From Actinomycetes bacterium (GTDB lineage: Bacteria > Actinomycetota > Actinomycetes > Streptosporangiales > Streptosporangiaceae), in NCBI GenBank assembly GCA_025964635.1, contig JAOPYP010000031.1, positions 1 through 22,423 on the forward strand: DNA of 22,423 nt, read 5' to 3'. This document shows, one piece after another, positions 7,013 through 14,437 of the stretch. The stretch's first letter is position 1; every line of letters begins with the position of its first letter. The position numbers were made by a program, and so were the translations under genes. The notes beneath the pieces were generated by a model. It had not been told where the DNA came from, searched no databases, and worked only from the letters and a program-made list of their open reading frames with translations.

Positions 7013-8188
7013 GTGACTGAATCCCTGGGTGTGGGCCTGGTCGGCTACGCGTTCATGGGCGCGGCGCACTCCCAGGCCTGGCGCACCGCCCCGCACGCGT
7101 TCGACCTGCCGCTGCGGCCGGTGCTGGCCGCGCTGTGCGGCCGGGACCAGGCGGCTGCGGAGGCCGCCGCGCGGCGTTACGGGTTCGCGGCGGTGGAGAC
7201 CGACTGGCACGCCCTGCTGGACCGCGACGACGTGCAGCTCATCGACGTGTGCACGCCCGGTGACTCGCACGCCGAGATCTCCGTCGCCGCACTGGAGGCG
7301 GGCAAGCACGTGCTGTGCGAGAAGCCGCTGGCCAACACGGTGGCTGAGGCGGAGGCCATGGCCGCGGCGGCCGGCCGCGCCCAGGCCCGCGGGGTCCGCT
7401 CCATGGTCGGCTTCAACTACCGCCGCGTGCCGGCCCTCGCGCTGGCCCGTGACCTCATCGCCGGCGGCCGGGTCGGCGAGATCCGCCACGTCCGGGCCAG
7501 CTACCTCCAGGACTGGCTGGCCGACCCGGCGTTCCCGCTGACCTGGCGGCTGCAGAAGGAGCACGCGGGCTCGGGAGCCCTGGGCGACCTGGGCGCGCAC
7601 GTCGTGGACCTGGCCCAGTACCTGACCGGGCAGCTGATCGCGGGCGTGTCCGGGGTGGCCGCCACGTTCGTGCCCGAGCGCCCGGTCCCCGGCGGCGAGG
7701 GGCGCACCGGCCCGGTCACGGTGGACGACGCGGTCGCGTTCACCGCCCGGCTGGAAACCGGGGCGCTGGCCACCTTCGAGGCGACCCGGTTCGCCTCCGG
7801 CCGGAAGAACGCGCTGCGCATCGAGGTCAACGGGTCCCGCGGCAGTCTGGCCTTCGACCTGGAACGCCTCAACGAGCTGGAGTTCTGTGACACCGCGGGG
7901 TTTCCCGGGACCACGGGGTTTCCCGGGACCACGGCCGACCCCCTGACCCAGGGGTTCCGGCGCATCCTCGTCACCGAGCCCGGCCACCCCTACCTGTCGG
8001 CCTGGTGGCCGCCGGGGCACGTGCTGGGCTGGGAGCACACGTTCACCCACGAGGTCCGGGACCTGGTCACCGCGATCGCCCAGGGCACCGATCCCGAGCC
8101 TTCCTTCGCGGACGGCCTGCAGGTCCAGCACGTCCTGGACGCGGTCGCAGCCAGCGCCGCGCAGGACAGCCGCTGGACGCCGGTGTGA
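7013..8188 (+). CDS. Gfo/Idh/MocA family oxidoreductase, levoglucosan-dehydrogenase-like
   Basis: The 391-aa protein has the cofactor motif GLVGYAFMGAAHS, EKP at 103-105, FNYRR, and the catalytic DLGAH (Asp192, His196). The segment YLQDWLADPAFPLTWRLQK followed by AGSGALGDLGAHVVDLA resembles, from memory, the levoglucosan 3-dehydrogenase LgdA of Pseudarthrobacter and related inositol dehydrogenases, and the length is comparable (about 390 aa). The probable reaction is NAD-dependent C3 oxidation of a sugar or glycoside. GTG at 7013 is preceded by AAGGGGG. An 18-bp perfect duplication near codon 295-306 inserts a repeated GFPGTT. The substrate might instead be inositol or another glycoside. Confidence 0.87.
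   Translation: MTESLGVGLVGYAFMGAAHSQAWRTAPHAFDLPLRPVLAALCGRDQAAAEAAARRYGFAAVETDWHALLDRDDVQLIDVCTPGDSHAEISVAALEAGKHVLCEKPLANTVAEAEAMAAAAGRAQARGVRSMVGFNYRRVPALALARDLIAGGRVGEIRHVRASYLQDWLADPAFPLTWRLQKEHAGSGALGDLGAHVVDLAQYLTGQLIAGVSGVAATFVPERPVPGGEGRTGPVTVDDAVAFTARLETGALATFEATRFASGRKNALRIEVNGSRGSLAFDLERLNELEFCDTAGFPGTTGFPGTTADPLTQGFRRILVTEPGHPYLSAWWPPGHVLGWEHTFTHEVRDLVTAIAQGTDPEPSFADGLQVQHVLDAVAASAAQDSRWTPV
7896..7931 (+). repeat. 18-bp perfect in-frame duplication
   Basis: CGGGGTTTCCCGGGACCA is repeated back to back at 7896-7913 and 7914-7931 with no mismatch, giving GFPGTT twice in the oxidoreductase. Perfect identity suggests a recent slippage event. The unit also contains the palindrome TCCCGGGA. 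Confidence 0.9.
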
Positions 8189-8242
8189 CGCCCGGAAAAA
8201 TTTACGAGCAAAATTCGCCGCAACGAAAACCACCCGGAGCCG

Positions 8243-9244
8243 ATGATGTCCCGATCGTTCACGTTGTTCACCGGGCAATGGGCCGACCTGCCCCTGGAGG
8301 AGGTCTGCCGGCTGGCTCAGCAGTGGGGCTATGACGGCCTCGAGCTCGCCTGCTGGGGTGACCACTTCGAGGTGGACCGGGCCCTGCGCGAGGAGGGCTA
8401 CCTGGCCGGCCGGCGTGCGCTGCTGGCCAAGTACGAGCTGCGCTGCTGGGCCATCTCCAACCACCTGGCCGGCCAGGCCGTCTGCGACCACCCGATCGAC
8501 GTGCGGCACCAGGGCATCCTGCCCGCCCGGATCTGGGGCGACGGCGAGCCTGAGGGCGTGCGGCAGCGGGCCGCGGCCGAGCTGGCCGACACCGCGCGGG
8601 CCGCGGCCGCGTTCGGGGTGCAGACCGTGGTGGGGTTCACCGGCTCCTCGATCTGGCACACGGTGGCCATGTTCCCGCCGGTCCCGCCGGAGATGATCGA
8701 GGACGGGTACGCGGACTTCGCCCGGCGCTGGAACCCGATCCTGGACGTGTTCGACGCCGAGGGCGTCCGCTTCGCGCACGAGGTGCATCCCAGCGAGATC
8801 GCCTACGACTTCTGGACCACCCGGCGGGCCCTGGACGCGGTGGGCAACCGGCCCGCGTTCGGGCTGAACTTCGACCCCAGTCACTTCGTCTGGCAGGACC
8901 TGGACCCGGTGGCGTTCCTGGCCGCCTACCCGGACCGGATCTACCACGTGGACTGCAAGGAGGCCCGCACACGGCTCGACGGCCGCAACGGGCGGCTCGG
9001 CTCGCACCTGCCGTGGGGAGACCCGCGCCGGGGCTGGGACTTCGTCTCGGCGGGGCGGGGTGAGGTCCAGTGGGAGGACGTGTTCCGGATGCTCAACTCG
9101 ATCGGCTACCGCGGCCCGATCTCGGTCGAGTGGGAGGACGCCGGGATGGACCGGCTGGCCGGGGCGCCCGAGGCGCTGGCCTTCCTGCGGCACTTCGACC
9201 TGGAGCCGCCCAGTGCATCGTTCGACGCCGCGTTCAGCCGCTAG
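8243..9244 (+). CDS. sugar phosphate isomerase/epimerase-like TIM-barrel protein (second copy)
   Basis: This 333-aa TIM-barrel protein begins with TLFTGQWADLPLEEVCRLA, an opening I associate with actinobacterial isomerase/epimerase-like proteins encoded next to Gfo/Idh/MocA genes, including C-glycoside-cleaving and 3-keto-sugar systems. Likely metal ligands are Glu180 (HEVHP), Asp211 and His214 (FDPSH), His235 or Asp237, and Glu296 (VEWED). The start is ATG 8243 (or 8246), with CGGAG 5 nt upstream. It is separated from the previous gene by 54 nt that are noticeably AT-rich, so an extra promoter or site could lie there, but I found no clear boxes. It is the last gene of the operon and ends 1 nt from a convergent ATPase gene. 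The inferred role is elimination or hydration on a 3-keto intermediate. Confidence 0.86.
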   Translation: MMSRSFTLFTGQWADLPLEEVCRLAQQWGYDGLELACWGDHFEVDRALREEGYLAGRRALLAKYELRCWAISNHLAGQAVCDHPIDVRHQGILPARIWGDGEPEGVRQRAAAELADTARAAAAFGVQTVVGFTGSSIWHTVAMFPPVPPEMIEDGYADFARRWNPILDVFDAEGVRFAHEVHPSEIAYDFWTTRRALDAVGNRPAFGLNFDPSHFVWQDLDPVAFLAAYPDRIYHVDCKEARTRLDGRNGRLGSHLPWGDPRRGWDFVSAGRGEVQWEDVFRMLNSIGYRGPISVEWEDAGMDRLAGAPEALAFLRHFDLEPPSASFDAAFSR

Positions 9245-9245
9245 C

Positions 9246-9917
9246 TCACGCCGGGCCCAGGGAGTCCAGCTTCAGGGCCAGGGCGACGGCCGTGGGCTCG
9301 GCGATCAGGGCCGCGGTCGCGGAGGCCTGCCTGGGGATGGCCCACCACTGCCGGGTCCAGTGCCCGAACCACGTGTGCCAGCCCTTGTACCGCTCGGCCA
9401 GGTCGGCGGCCTCGGCCGCGGTCGACCGCTCCGCGGCCAGCGGCACCGACGTGGCGACGGGCGCGGAGCCCGTGCTCGTGCTGGCCAGATCGGTGCTGGC
9501 CAGGAACTGGGCCCAGACCACCCGGCCGCGGTAGTCGCCTTCGGTTCCCCAGCGCGCCGACAGCCGGGCCAGCGCGCCGAGCCCGTGCTCGGCATGCTGG
9601 GGCGCGGGCGGCGTCCCGGCGGGGCCGGTGAACGGAACGGTGTCGGCGCCGCCGTCGGACACGGCGACGCGGACGGTCTGGCCGGTCCAGGTCACCTCGG
9701 TGGCGAAGAAGCCGTCCTGGCCGCTGGCCGTGTGCCGGATGGCGTTGGCCGCGAGTTCGGCCGCGCAGGACGCGATGGGGTCACGGTCAGGGTGGCTGCC
9801 CAGCAACTGGGTGACGAACGTGGCGACCTCGGGGATCTGGTCTTCCTGGCCGGGAAAGACCTTGCACCATCTCATGACGCGGGAACTGCGAGCGGGGTCA
9901 TATTTCGGCGATAACAC
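9246..9917 (-). CDS. solo RsbW-like histidine-kinase-type ATPase with Trp-rich C-terminus
   Basis: The 223-aa protein has an anti-sigma-factor-type HATPase domain: N-box ELAANAIRHT, G1 box VSDGG and G2 box HGLGAL. There is no phospho-acceptor histidine domain. After the ATPase comes a linker and then KGWHTWFGHWTRQWWAIP, five Trp in 18 residues, resembling a small tail seen in some actinobacterial regulatory ATPases. GTG at 9917 makes the second codon TTA; an alternative ATG at 9875 (starting MRWCKVFPG, close to the domain edge) would exclude it. Neither start has a good ribosome-binding site. It lies downstream of the GH87 gene on the same strand, separated by a strong hairpin. The partner is unknown. 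Confidence 0.8.
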   Translation of the reverse strand: MLSPKYDPARSSRVMRWCKVFPGQEDQIPEVATFVTQLLGSHPDRDPIASCAAELAANAIRHTASGQDGFFATEVTWTGQTVRVAVSDGGADTVPFTGPAGTPPAPQHAEHGLGALARLSARWGTEGDYRGRVVWAQFLASTDLASTSTGSAPVATSVPLAAERSTAAEAADLAERYKGWHTWFGHWTRQWWAIPRQASATAALIAEPTAVALALKLDSLGPA

Positions 9918-9933
9918 AGTTTCCGGGGACCGT

Positions 9934-9973
9934 CCAGGCCCCGGGCACCGCGGATGCGGCGCCCGGGGCCTGG
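9934..9973 (-). terminator. 40-nt near-perfect hairpin downstream of the GH87 gene
   Basis: Outer arms CCAGGCCCCGGGC (9934-9946) and GCCCGGGGCCTGG (9961-9973) are exact complements, and the interior adds CCGC/GCGG around a GGAT loop, with one A-C mismatch. The whole stem is 17 pairs plus the mismatch. It lies 17 nt past the stop of the minus-strand GH87 gene and has no U-tract, as is common for actinobacterial terminators. Confidence 0.75.
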
Positions 9974-9990
9974 CGGGCCTGCTGGTCAGG

Positions 9991-12900
9991 TCAGCTGCTC
10001 CACACCTGGAACTCGGAGAGCTGCCCGGCGGGCCACCCGGTGTTGGCGGTGACGTTCAGCCGCACGTACCGGGCGCTGGTGGACGGGAAGGTGATCGTGA
10101 CCGTGTTGCCGGTCGAGGGGTTGAAGGTGTAGCCCGCCGACCCGACGATCGTGGAGAAGCTGGAACCGTCGGTGCTGCCCTGGACGGACAGCGTCTGGGT
10201 CCGGGTGCTCCACGAGGACGACGGGGGCAGGTCGAGCACGATCCGGCTGAAGCTCTTGGCCGAGCCGAGGTCGACCTGGAGCCACTGCGGGAACGCGTTG
10301 TTCGTGCTCTCCCAGTAGGTGCTGGGGTCACCGTCCTCGGCGTTCCCCGGCACGTACGCCTGGGCGTGGCCGCTGGAGGAAGCCGGCTGGTTCAGGGACA
10401 GGTTGGTGCTGCCCCCGCCCCCGCCGCCACCACCGCTGCCGCTGGCGGGGAAGACCTCGAAGTCGGACAGCTGGCCAGCGCCCCACCCGGTGTTGGCGGT
10501 GATGTTCACCCGCACGTACCGGGCCGTGGTAGCGCCGAACGTGATCGAGACCGTGTTGCTGTTGGTGTTCGGGTCGAAGGCGTACCCGGCCGAGCCGACG
10601 ATGGTCGAGAAGTTCGAGCCGTCGGTGGATCCGAGCACGGACAGGGTCTCCGTCCGGGCTCCCCAGGCCGTCGAGGGTGGCAGTTTCAGGGTGACCTTGC
10701 CGATGCTGTAGCTCTGGCCGAGGTCGACCTGGGCCCACTGCGGGAACGAGCCGTTCGCGCTCTCCCAGTAGGTGGAGGCGTCCGCGTCGGTGAGGTTGGC
10801 GGCGACGTAGGGACTGTTGGCCGAGCTGGCCGAGGCCGGCTGGCCGGCCGCGATATTGGTGGTGGGACCGATCCCGCTGCCGGTCAGGCTGACGGCGGTC
10901 GGGCTGTTGTTGGCGTTGCTGGTCACGGTCAGGGTGCCGGTCCGGGCCCCGGACGCGGTGGGCTTGAACGTGACGCTCACCGTGCAGGAGCTGCCGGCCG
11001 CGACGCTGGAACAGGTGTTGGTCTGGCTGAAGTCCCCGGTCACGCTGACCCCGGAGACGGCCGCCGCACTGGTGCCGGAGTTGGTTACCGTCACCGTCTT
11101 GGCCGAGGAGCTGGCGCCGACCACCGTGCCGGCGAACGACAGGCTGGCCGGGGCGGCGTTCAGCACCGGGCCGGGCGCGGTGCCGGTCCCGGTGAGGCTC
11201 ACCGTGTTGGTCACGCCGCCCGCGTTGACCGTGAGGGTCCCGGTCCGGGTGCCGGCCGCGGCCGGCGCGAACTTCACGCTGACCGTGCACGAGCCGTTCG
11301 CCGCGATGGACGAGCCGCACGTGTTCGTCTGGCTGAAGTCGCCGGTGGCCGCGATGGACGAGACCGAGGCGGCCGAGCCGGTCGGGTTGGAGACCGTCAC
11401 GGTCTGGGCGGCGCTGGTGGTGCCGGTCGCGACCGAGCCGAAGCTCAGCGCGCTCGGGCTGGCCGTCACGCCGGAGGCCGGATAGGGCGGGTAGACCGCG
11501 GCCGGCCAGGGACCGCAGTACGGCGTGCCGCTGATGCCGGAGTTGCCGCCCCCGTCCGTCACGGTGAAGTTGCCGCCCTCGCAGCTGTACACGGGGGCCG
11601 GGCCGTTGACGCCGGTCGCGGTCACGTTGCTGAACGTGGCCGCGCCGCCGGTCTGCTCCTGCAGGGCGAAGGTCCCGGTGCCGGCGATGGTCACGTTGCT
11701 GAGCGAGACCCCGCTGACCGTGCCCTCAACCCATTGGACTCCCTCGTACGGGCTCTGCTCGATCAGCGCGTTGGTCACGTTGATCGGGCCGTTGATCGCG
11801 CCCTGGCTGGCGTCGAACCACAGCGCGCCGACGCCGAACTGCCAGTTCGGGTCGAGGTCGCCGTCCCGGATCATGGTGTTGTTGGAGATGGTGGTCGTGC
11901 CGACCGGCGTGGAGTTGAAGCGCTGCCCGACGTGGATGCCGCCGCCCTGGGTGATCCCGGAGTCCTGGACCAGGTTGCCGCTGACGGTGTTGTCGTGGCC
12001 GCCGTAGATCGCGATGCCGTTGGCGAGCTGCTGCAGCTGCACGGTGTTGTTGGAGATGGTGTCGTTGGCGTCGGCGCCGAAGCTGGAGTCGGCCCAGGTC
12101 GCGATGCCGTCGTCGCCGGTGTTGCGGATGTCGCTGTTGGTGACGGTCGAGTTGGTGACGCCGCCGTGGAAGTTGATGCCGTCCGCGGTGGTGTCGCGGA
12201 TGCGCATGCCACTGAAGGTCAGGCCGTTCATCGGCCCGTCCATCCACGCGCCGACCTTCATGTGGTCGATCCAGATGTTGGACACGGTGGAGTTGCTCAT
12301 CGCGCCGCCGATGCCGTTGACCTGGGCGCTGTCGTTACGGTCCTGGACGTTGCCGAAGATCGCGAAGTTCTGGAGGTGCACATTGGTGCTGGGCGACGGC
12401 GCGGAATTGCCATAGAAGCCGGGCGCCGCCCCGGAGACGGTCGAGTACCACATTCCAGCGCCGGCGATCGTCACGTTGTTGACGCTGATGTGACCCGGGA
12501 TGTTGAAGGTGCCCGGCGGGATCCACACCGTGCCGCCCGCGCCGGCCGCCGTGATCGCCGCGTTGAACGCGCTGGTCGAATCGGTAGCGCCCGTCGCGTC
12601 GGCGCCCTTGCTGGTCACCGATACCGAGCCCGCGGGCTGGGTCAGCGCGGCGCCGACCTGCTCGAAGTCGGCGAAGTCCACCGTGTACGAGGACGCGGTG
12701 TCCCCGGAGTCGATCTGCAGCTTGAAGGTCGTCCCCGCCGGATACGTCGTGCTGAACAGCCGGTGCACCTCGTCGAAGAAGTGGTGCGGGTTGCTGCCCG
12801 GGGAGTTGGTGAACGGGTAGCCGCCGTAGAACCAGCTGTAGGCGTTGGTCAGCGTGACGTCGGGCTGCCTGGTCCCGTTGACGTACAGCGACAGAGGCGC

Positions 12901-13251
12901 GGTGTAGACCGAGCCGTCCGAGGTGTCCGGGATGCTGTACCGGACGTTGATCGAGTTGGTCGCGACCGGGGTGGTGAACGTGACGTACTGGCCGGTGCCC
13001 TTCAGCGTGACGGCCTTGCGGTACGACGCCTCGTCGGCCAGCTGGCCCTGGGTGTAGCTCGGGCCGATAACGGTCCCGTTGGTGGCGGAGTTCTCCGCCT
13101 GGACTTCGGTGTACGGCAGGCTGGCGCCGCTGCCGCCGGTGGCGGCGGCCCAGGCCGGAGCCGCCGCCACGAGGGCGCCCCCGGTAGCCAGCAACGCGGT
13201 GCTGCCTGCGAGGGCGATCAATCGTCTGAGATTCCGGAGGGGACGTAACAC
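9991..13251 (-). CDS. secreted multidomain GH87 alpha-1,3-glucanase/mycodextranase-type hydrolase
   Basis: This 1086-aa secreted enzyme has, in order: a signal peptide (1-35, cleavage after AWA), a CBM6/35-like carbohydrate-binding domain (about 44-175, opening EVQAEN), a right-handed beta-helix catalytic domain (about 180-590), two HYDIN/ASH-like (choice-of-anchor D) beta domains (597-690, 692-790), an F5/8 type C (discoidin) domain (795-935), a poly-Gly linker and a second, very similar discoidin domain (948-1086). Asp357 and the pair Asp380-Asp381 (NTGDDG) keep the +23/+24 spacing of the three catalytic Asp residues reported for the Paenibacillus GH87 alpha-1,3-glucanase (D1045, D1068, D1069). 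GTG 13251 has GAGGAG 5 nt upstream. Its second codon is TTA. The exact linkage cut is not certain. Confidence 0.85.
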   Translation of the reverse strand: MLRPLRNLRRLIALAGSTALLATGGALVAAAPAWAAATGGSGASLPYTEVQAENSATNGTVIGPSYTQGQLADEASYRKAVTLKGTGQYVTFTTPVATNSINVRYSIPDTSDGSVYTAPLSLYVNGTRQPDVTLTNAYSWFYGGYPFTNSPGSNPHHFFDEVHRLFSTTYPAGTTFKLQIDSGDTASSYTVDFADFEQVGAALTQPAGSVSVTSKGADATGATDSTSAFNAAITAAGAGGTVWIPPGTFNIPGHISVNNVTIAGAGMWYSTVSGAAPGFYGNSAPSPSTNVHLQNFAIFGNVQDRNDSAQVNGIGGAMSNSTVSNIWIDHMKVGAWMDGPMNGLTFSGMRIRDTTADGINFHGGVTNSTVTNSDIRNTGDDGIATWADSSFGADANDTISNNTVQLQQLANGIAIYGGHDNTVSGNLVQDSGITQGGGIHVGQRFNSTPVGTTTISNNTMIRDGDLDPNWQFGVGALWFDASQGAINGPINVTNALIEQSPYEGVQWVEGTVSGVSLSNVTIAGTGTFALQEQTGGAATFSNVTATGVNGPAPVYSCEGGNFTVTDGGGNSGISGTPYCGPWPAAVYPPYPASGVTASPSALSFGSVATGTTSAAQTVTVSNPTGSAASVSSIAATGDFSQTNTCGSSIAANGSCTVSVKFAPAAAGTRTGTLTVNAGGVTNTVSLTGTGTAPGPVLNAAPASLSFAGTVVGASSSAKTVTVTNSGTSAAAVSGVSVTGDFSQTNTCSSVAAGSSCTVSVTFKPTASGARTGTLTVTSNANNSPTAVSLTGSGIGPTTNIAAGQPASASSANSPYVAANLTDADASTYWESANGSFPQWAQVDLGQSYSIGKVTLKLPPSTAWGARTETLSVLGSTDGSNFSTIVGSAGYAFDPNTNSNTVSITFGATTARYVRVNITANTGWGAGQLSDFEVFPASGSGGGGGGGGSTNLSLNQPASSSGHAQAYVPGNAEDGDPSTYWESTNNAFPQWLQVDLGSAKSFSRIVLDLPPSSSWSTRTQTLSVQGSTDGSSFSTIVGSAGYTFNPSTGNTVTITFPSTSARYVRLNVTANTGWPAGQLSEFQVWSS

Positions 13252-13291
13252 GGGGGCTCCTCGGGGTCCGCGGGCGGGTAAAAGTGCCCTC

Positions 13292-13320
13292 ACCGTACAG
13301 AGCCGGACGTGAGTCTGCAA
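13292..13320 (-). promoter_or_regulatory. candidate GH87 promoter, TTGCAG-N17-TACGGT
   Basis: On the minus strand, TTGCAG (complement of 13315-13320) and TACGGT (complement of 13292-13297) are 17 bp apart, with the -10 box 40 nt before the GTG start. The bases TTGCAGACTC at the -35 resemble the TTGCGACTC half of the palindrome upstream of the LacI gene, so the same regulator might bind here. Confidence 0.5.
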
Positions 13321-13379
13321 TATGTCGACGGAGTTACGGAAGTATCAAACGGGTCGGCGCATATCGGTGCGTTGCGCCA

Positions 13380-14384
13380 TCACGCCCGGGCCCGGGCCGT
13401 GGAGCCCCGGACGACGAGCTCGGGCTCGAAGAGCAGCTCGGCCGATGCGACCGTGCCCCCCTCGACCTGCTGGACCAGGGTGCTCACCACGGCCCGGCCC
13501 AGCGCGTCGATGGGCTGCCGGACCGTGGTCAGCGGCGGGTCGGTGCAGGTCATCAGCGCCGAGTCGTCGTAGCCCACCACCGAGACGTCGCCGGGCACCG
13601 ACATGCCCAGCCGGCGCACGGCCCGGATGGCGCCGAGCGCCAGCGGGTCGTTGCCGCACACGATGCCGGTGATGCCGGCCCGCACCAGGCGGGCGGCCGA
13701 CGCGTGCCCGGCCTCGATCGAGAACATGGTGTGCTCCACGGCGCCCGCGGTGTCGATGCCCGCCCGCGCGGCCACCGCGGTGAACGCGGCCAGCTTCCGG
13801 CGCGACGGCATGTGGTCGTCCGGGCCGATGATCAGCCCGACCCGGCGGTGGCCCAGCGACAGCAGGTGCCCCAGGGCCTGCTCCACCGCGGCCGCGTCGT
13901 CCACGCAGACCCGCGGGTAGCCCAGGTGCTCGGCCGCCGCGTTGACCAGCACGGCCGGCACGCCCCGTTCCAGCAGCAGCTCGTAGTGGTCGTGCGGGGA
14001 GTCAGCCTCGGCGAAGTTCCCCCCGGCGAACACCATCCCGGACACGTGCTGGTCGAGCAGCATCCGGACGTAGCTGGCCTCGGACAGGCCGCCCGCCCCG
14101 CGCACGCACAGCACCGGCGTGAAGCCCTGCTGGGCCAGGCCGCCGCCGACCACCTCGGCCAGCGCGGGAAAGATCGGGTTCTGCAGCTCGGGCAGCACCA
14201 GCCCGACCAGCCGGGCGCGCTCCCCGCGCAGCTGGGTGGGCCGCTCGTAGCCCAGCACGTCCAGCGCGGTGAGCACGGCGTCCCGGGTCGTCTGGGAGAC
14301 CCCCGGCTTGCCGTTCAGCACCCGGCTGACCGTCGCCTCGCTGACTCCCACCTTCTTGGCCACTTCCGCCAGCCGCCGTGTCAT
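13380..14384 (-). CDS. LacI family regulator of the alpha-glucan locus (MalR-like)
   Basis: The 334-aa protein has a classical LacI helix-turn-helix at 3-30 (RRLAEVAKKVGVSEATVSRV, then LNGKPGVS) and a sugar-sensing domain (LVGLVLPELQNPIFPAL, GHRRVGLIIG, GIVCGNDPLALGAIRAVRRLG, VSVVGYDDSAL, TTVRQP). I chose the ATG at 14384: it opens exactly at the DNA-binding domain, and TATAGT lies 6 nt upstream, so the message is probably leaderless. The frame stays open for another 79 codons upstream, but that stretch has no family similarity. It is divergent from the sugar ABC operon and upstream of the GH87 gene on the same strand, so it probably controls both, with a malto-, nigero- or isomalto-oligosaccharide-like inducer (inference). 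Confidence 0.9.
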   Translation of the reverse strand: MTRRLAEVAKKVGVSEATVSRVLNGKPGVSQTTRDAVLTALDVLGYERPTQLRGERARLVGLVLPELQNPIFPALAEVVGGGLAQQGFTPVLCVRGAGGLSEASYVRMLLDQHVSGMVFAGGNFAEADSPHDHYELLLERGVPAVLVNAAAEHLGYPRVCVDDAAAVEQALGHLLSLGHRRVGLIIGPDDHMPSRRKLAAFTAVAARAGIDTAGAVEHTMFSIEAGHASAARLVRAGITGIVCGNDPLALGAIRAVRRLGMSVPGDVSVVGYDDSALMTCTDPPLTTVRQPIDALGRAVVSTLVQQVEGGTVASAELLFEPELVVRGSTARARA

Positions 14385-14390
14385 GACGCA

Positions 14391-14421
14391 ACTATACGGC
14401 GATTGCCGCAAGAAATTGCAA
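14391..14421 (-). promoter_or_regulatory. leaderless promoter of the LacI gene, TTGCAA-N19-TATAGT
   Basis: TATAGT (complement of 14391-14396) is separated from the ATG by 6 nt, so transcription should begin at or next to the start codon. TTGCAA (complement of 14416-14421) is 19 bp upstream, a slightly long spacer. No ribosome-binding site is present, consistent with leaderless translation. Confidence 0.6.
14403..14411. promoter_or_regulatory. palindrome TTGCCGCAA, candidate LacI operator
   Basis: A perfect palindrome around a central C lying inside the spacer of the LacI promoter. TTGC/GCAA half-sites are common in actinobacterial MalR-type operators. Binding here would block the regulator's own promoter. 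Confidence 0.45.
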
Positions 14422-14426
14422 CAGTT

Positions 14427-14437
14427 TGCGACTCGCA
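14427..14437. promoter_or_regulatory. palindrome TGCGACTCGCA, candidate LacI operator
   Basis: An 11-bp perfect palindrome, 24 bp centre to centre from the TTGCCGCAA site, with further GCAA and TTGC half-sites between them (14418-14429). Its place between the divergent genes suits regulation of both. Confidence 0.45.

Noticed and set aside
8189..8242. Internal promoter or operator in the AT-rich gap before the second TIM-barrel gene
   Set aside because: The bias is striking but no paired -35/-10 boxes or convincing palindrome could be found.
9628..13248. A 1206-codon open frame on the plus strand opposite the GH87 gene, with other long open frames at 4923-6833, 6989-9193 and 18236-19618
   Set aside because: These are antisense shadows of GC-rich genes with extreme Gly/Arg/Val or Arg/Pro composition, no domains and no ribosome-binding sites. 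The genes on the other strand have clear family motifs.
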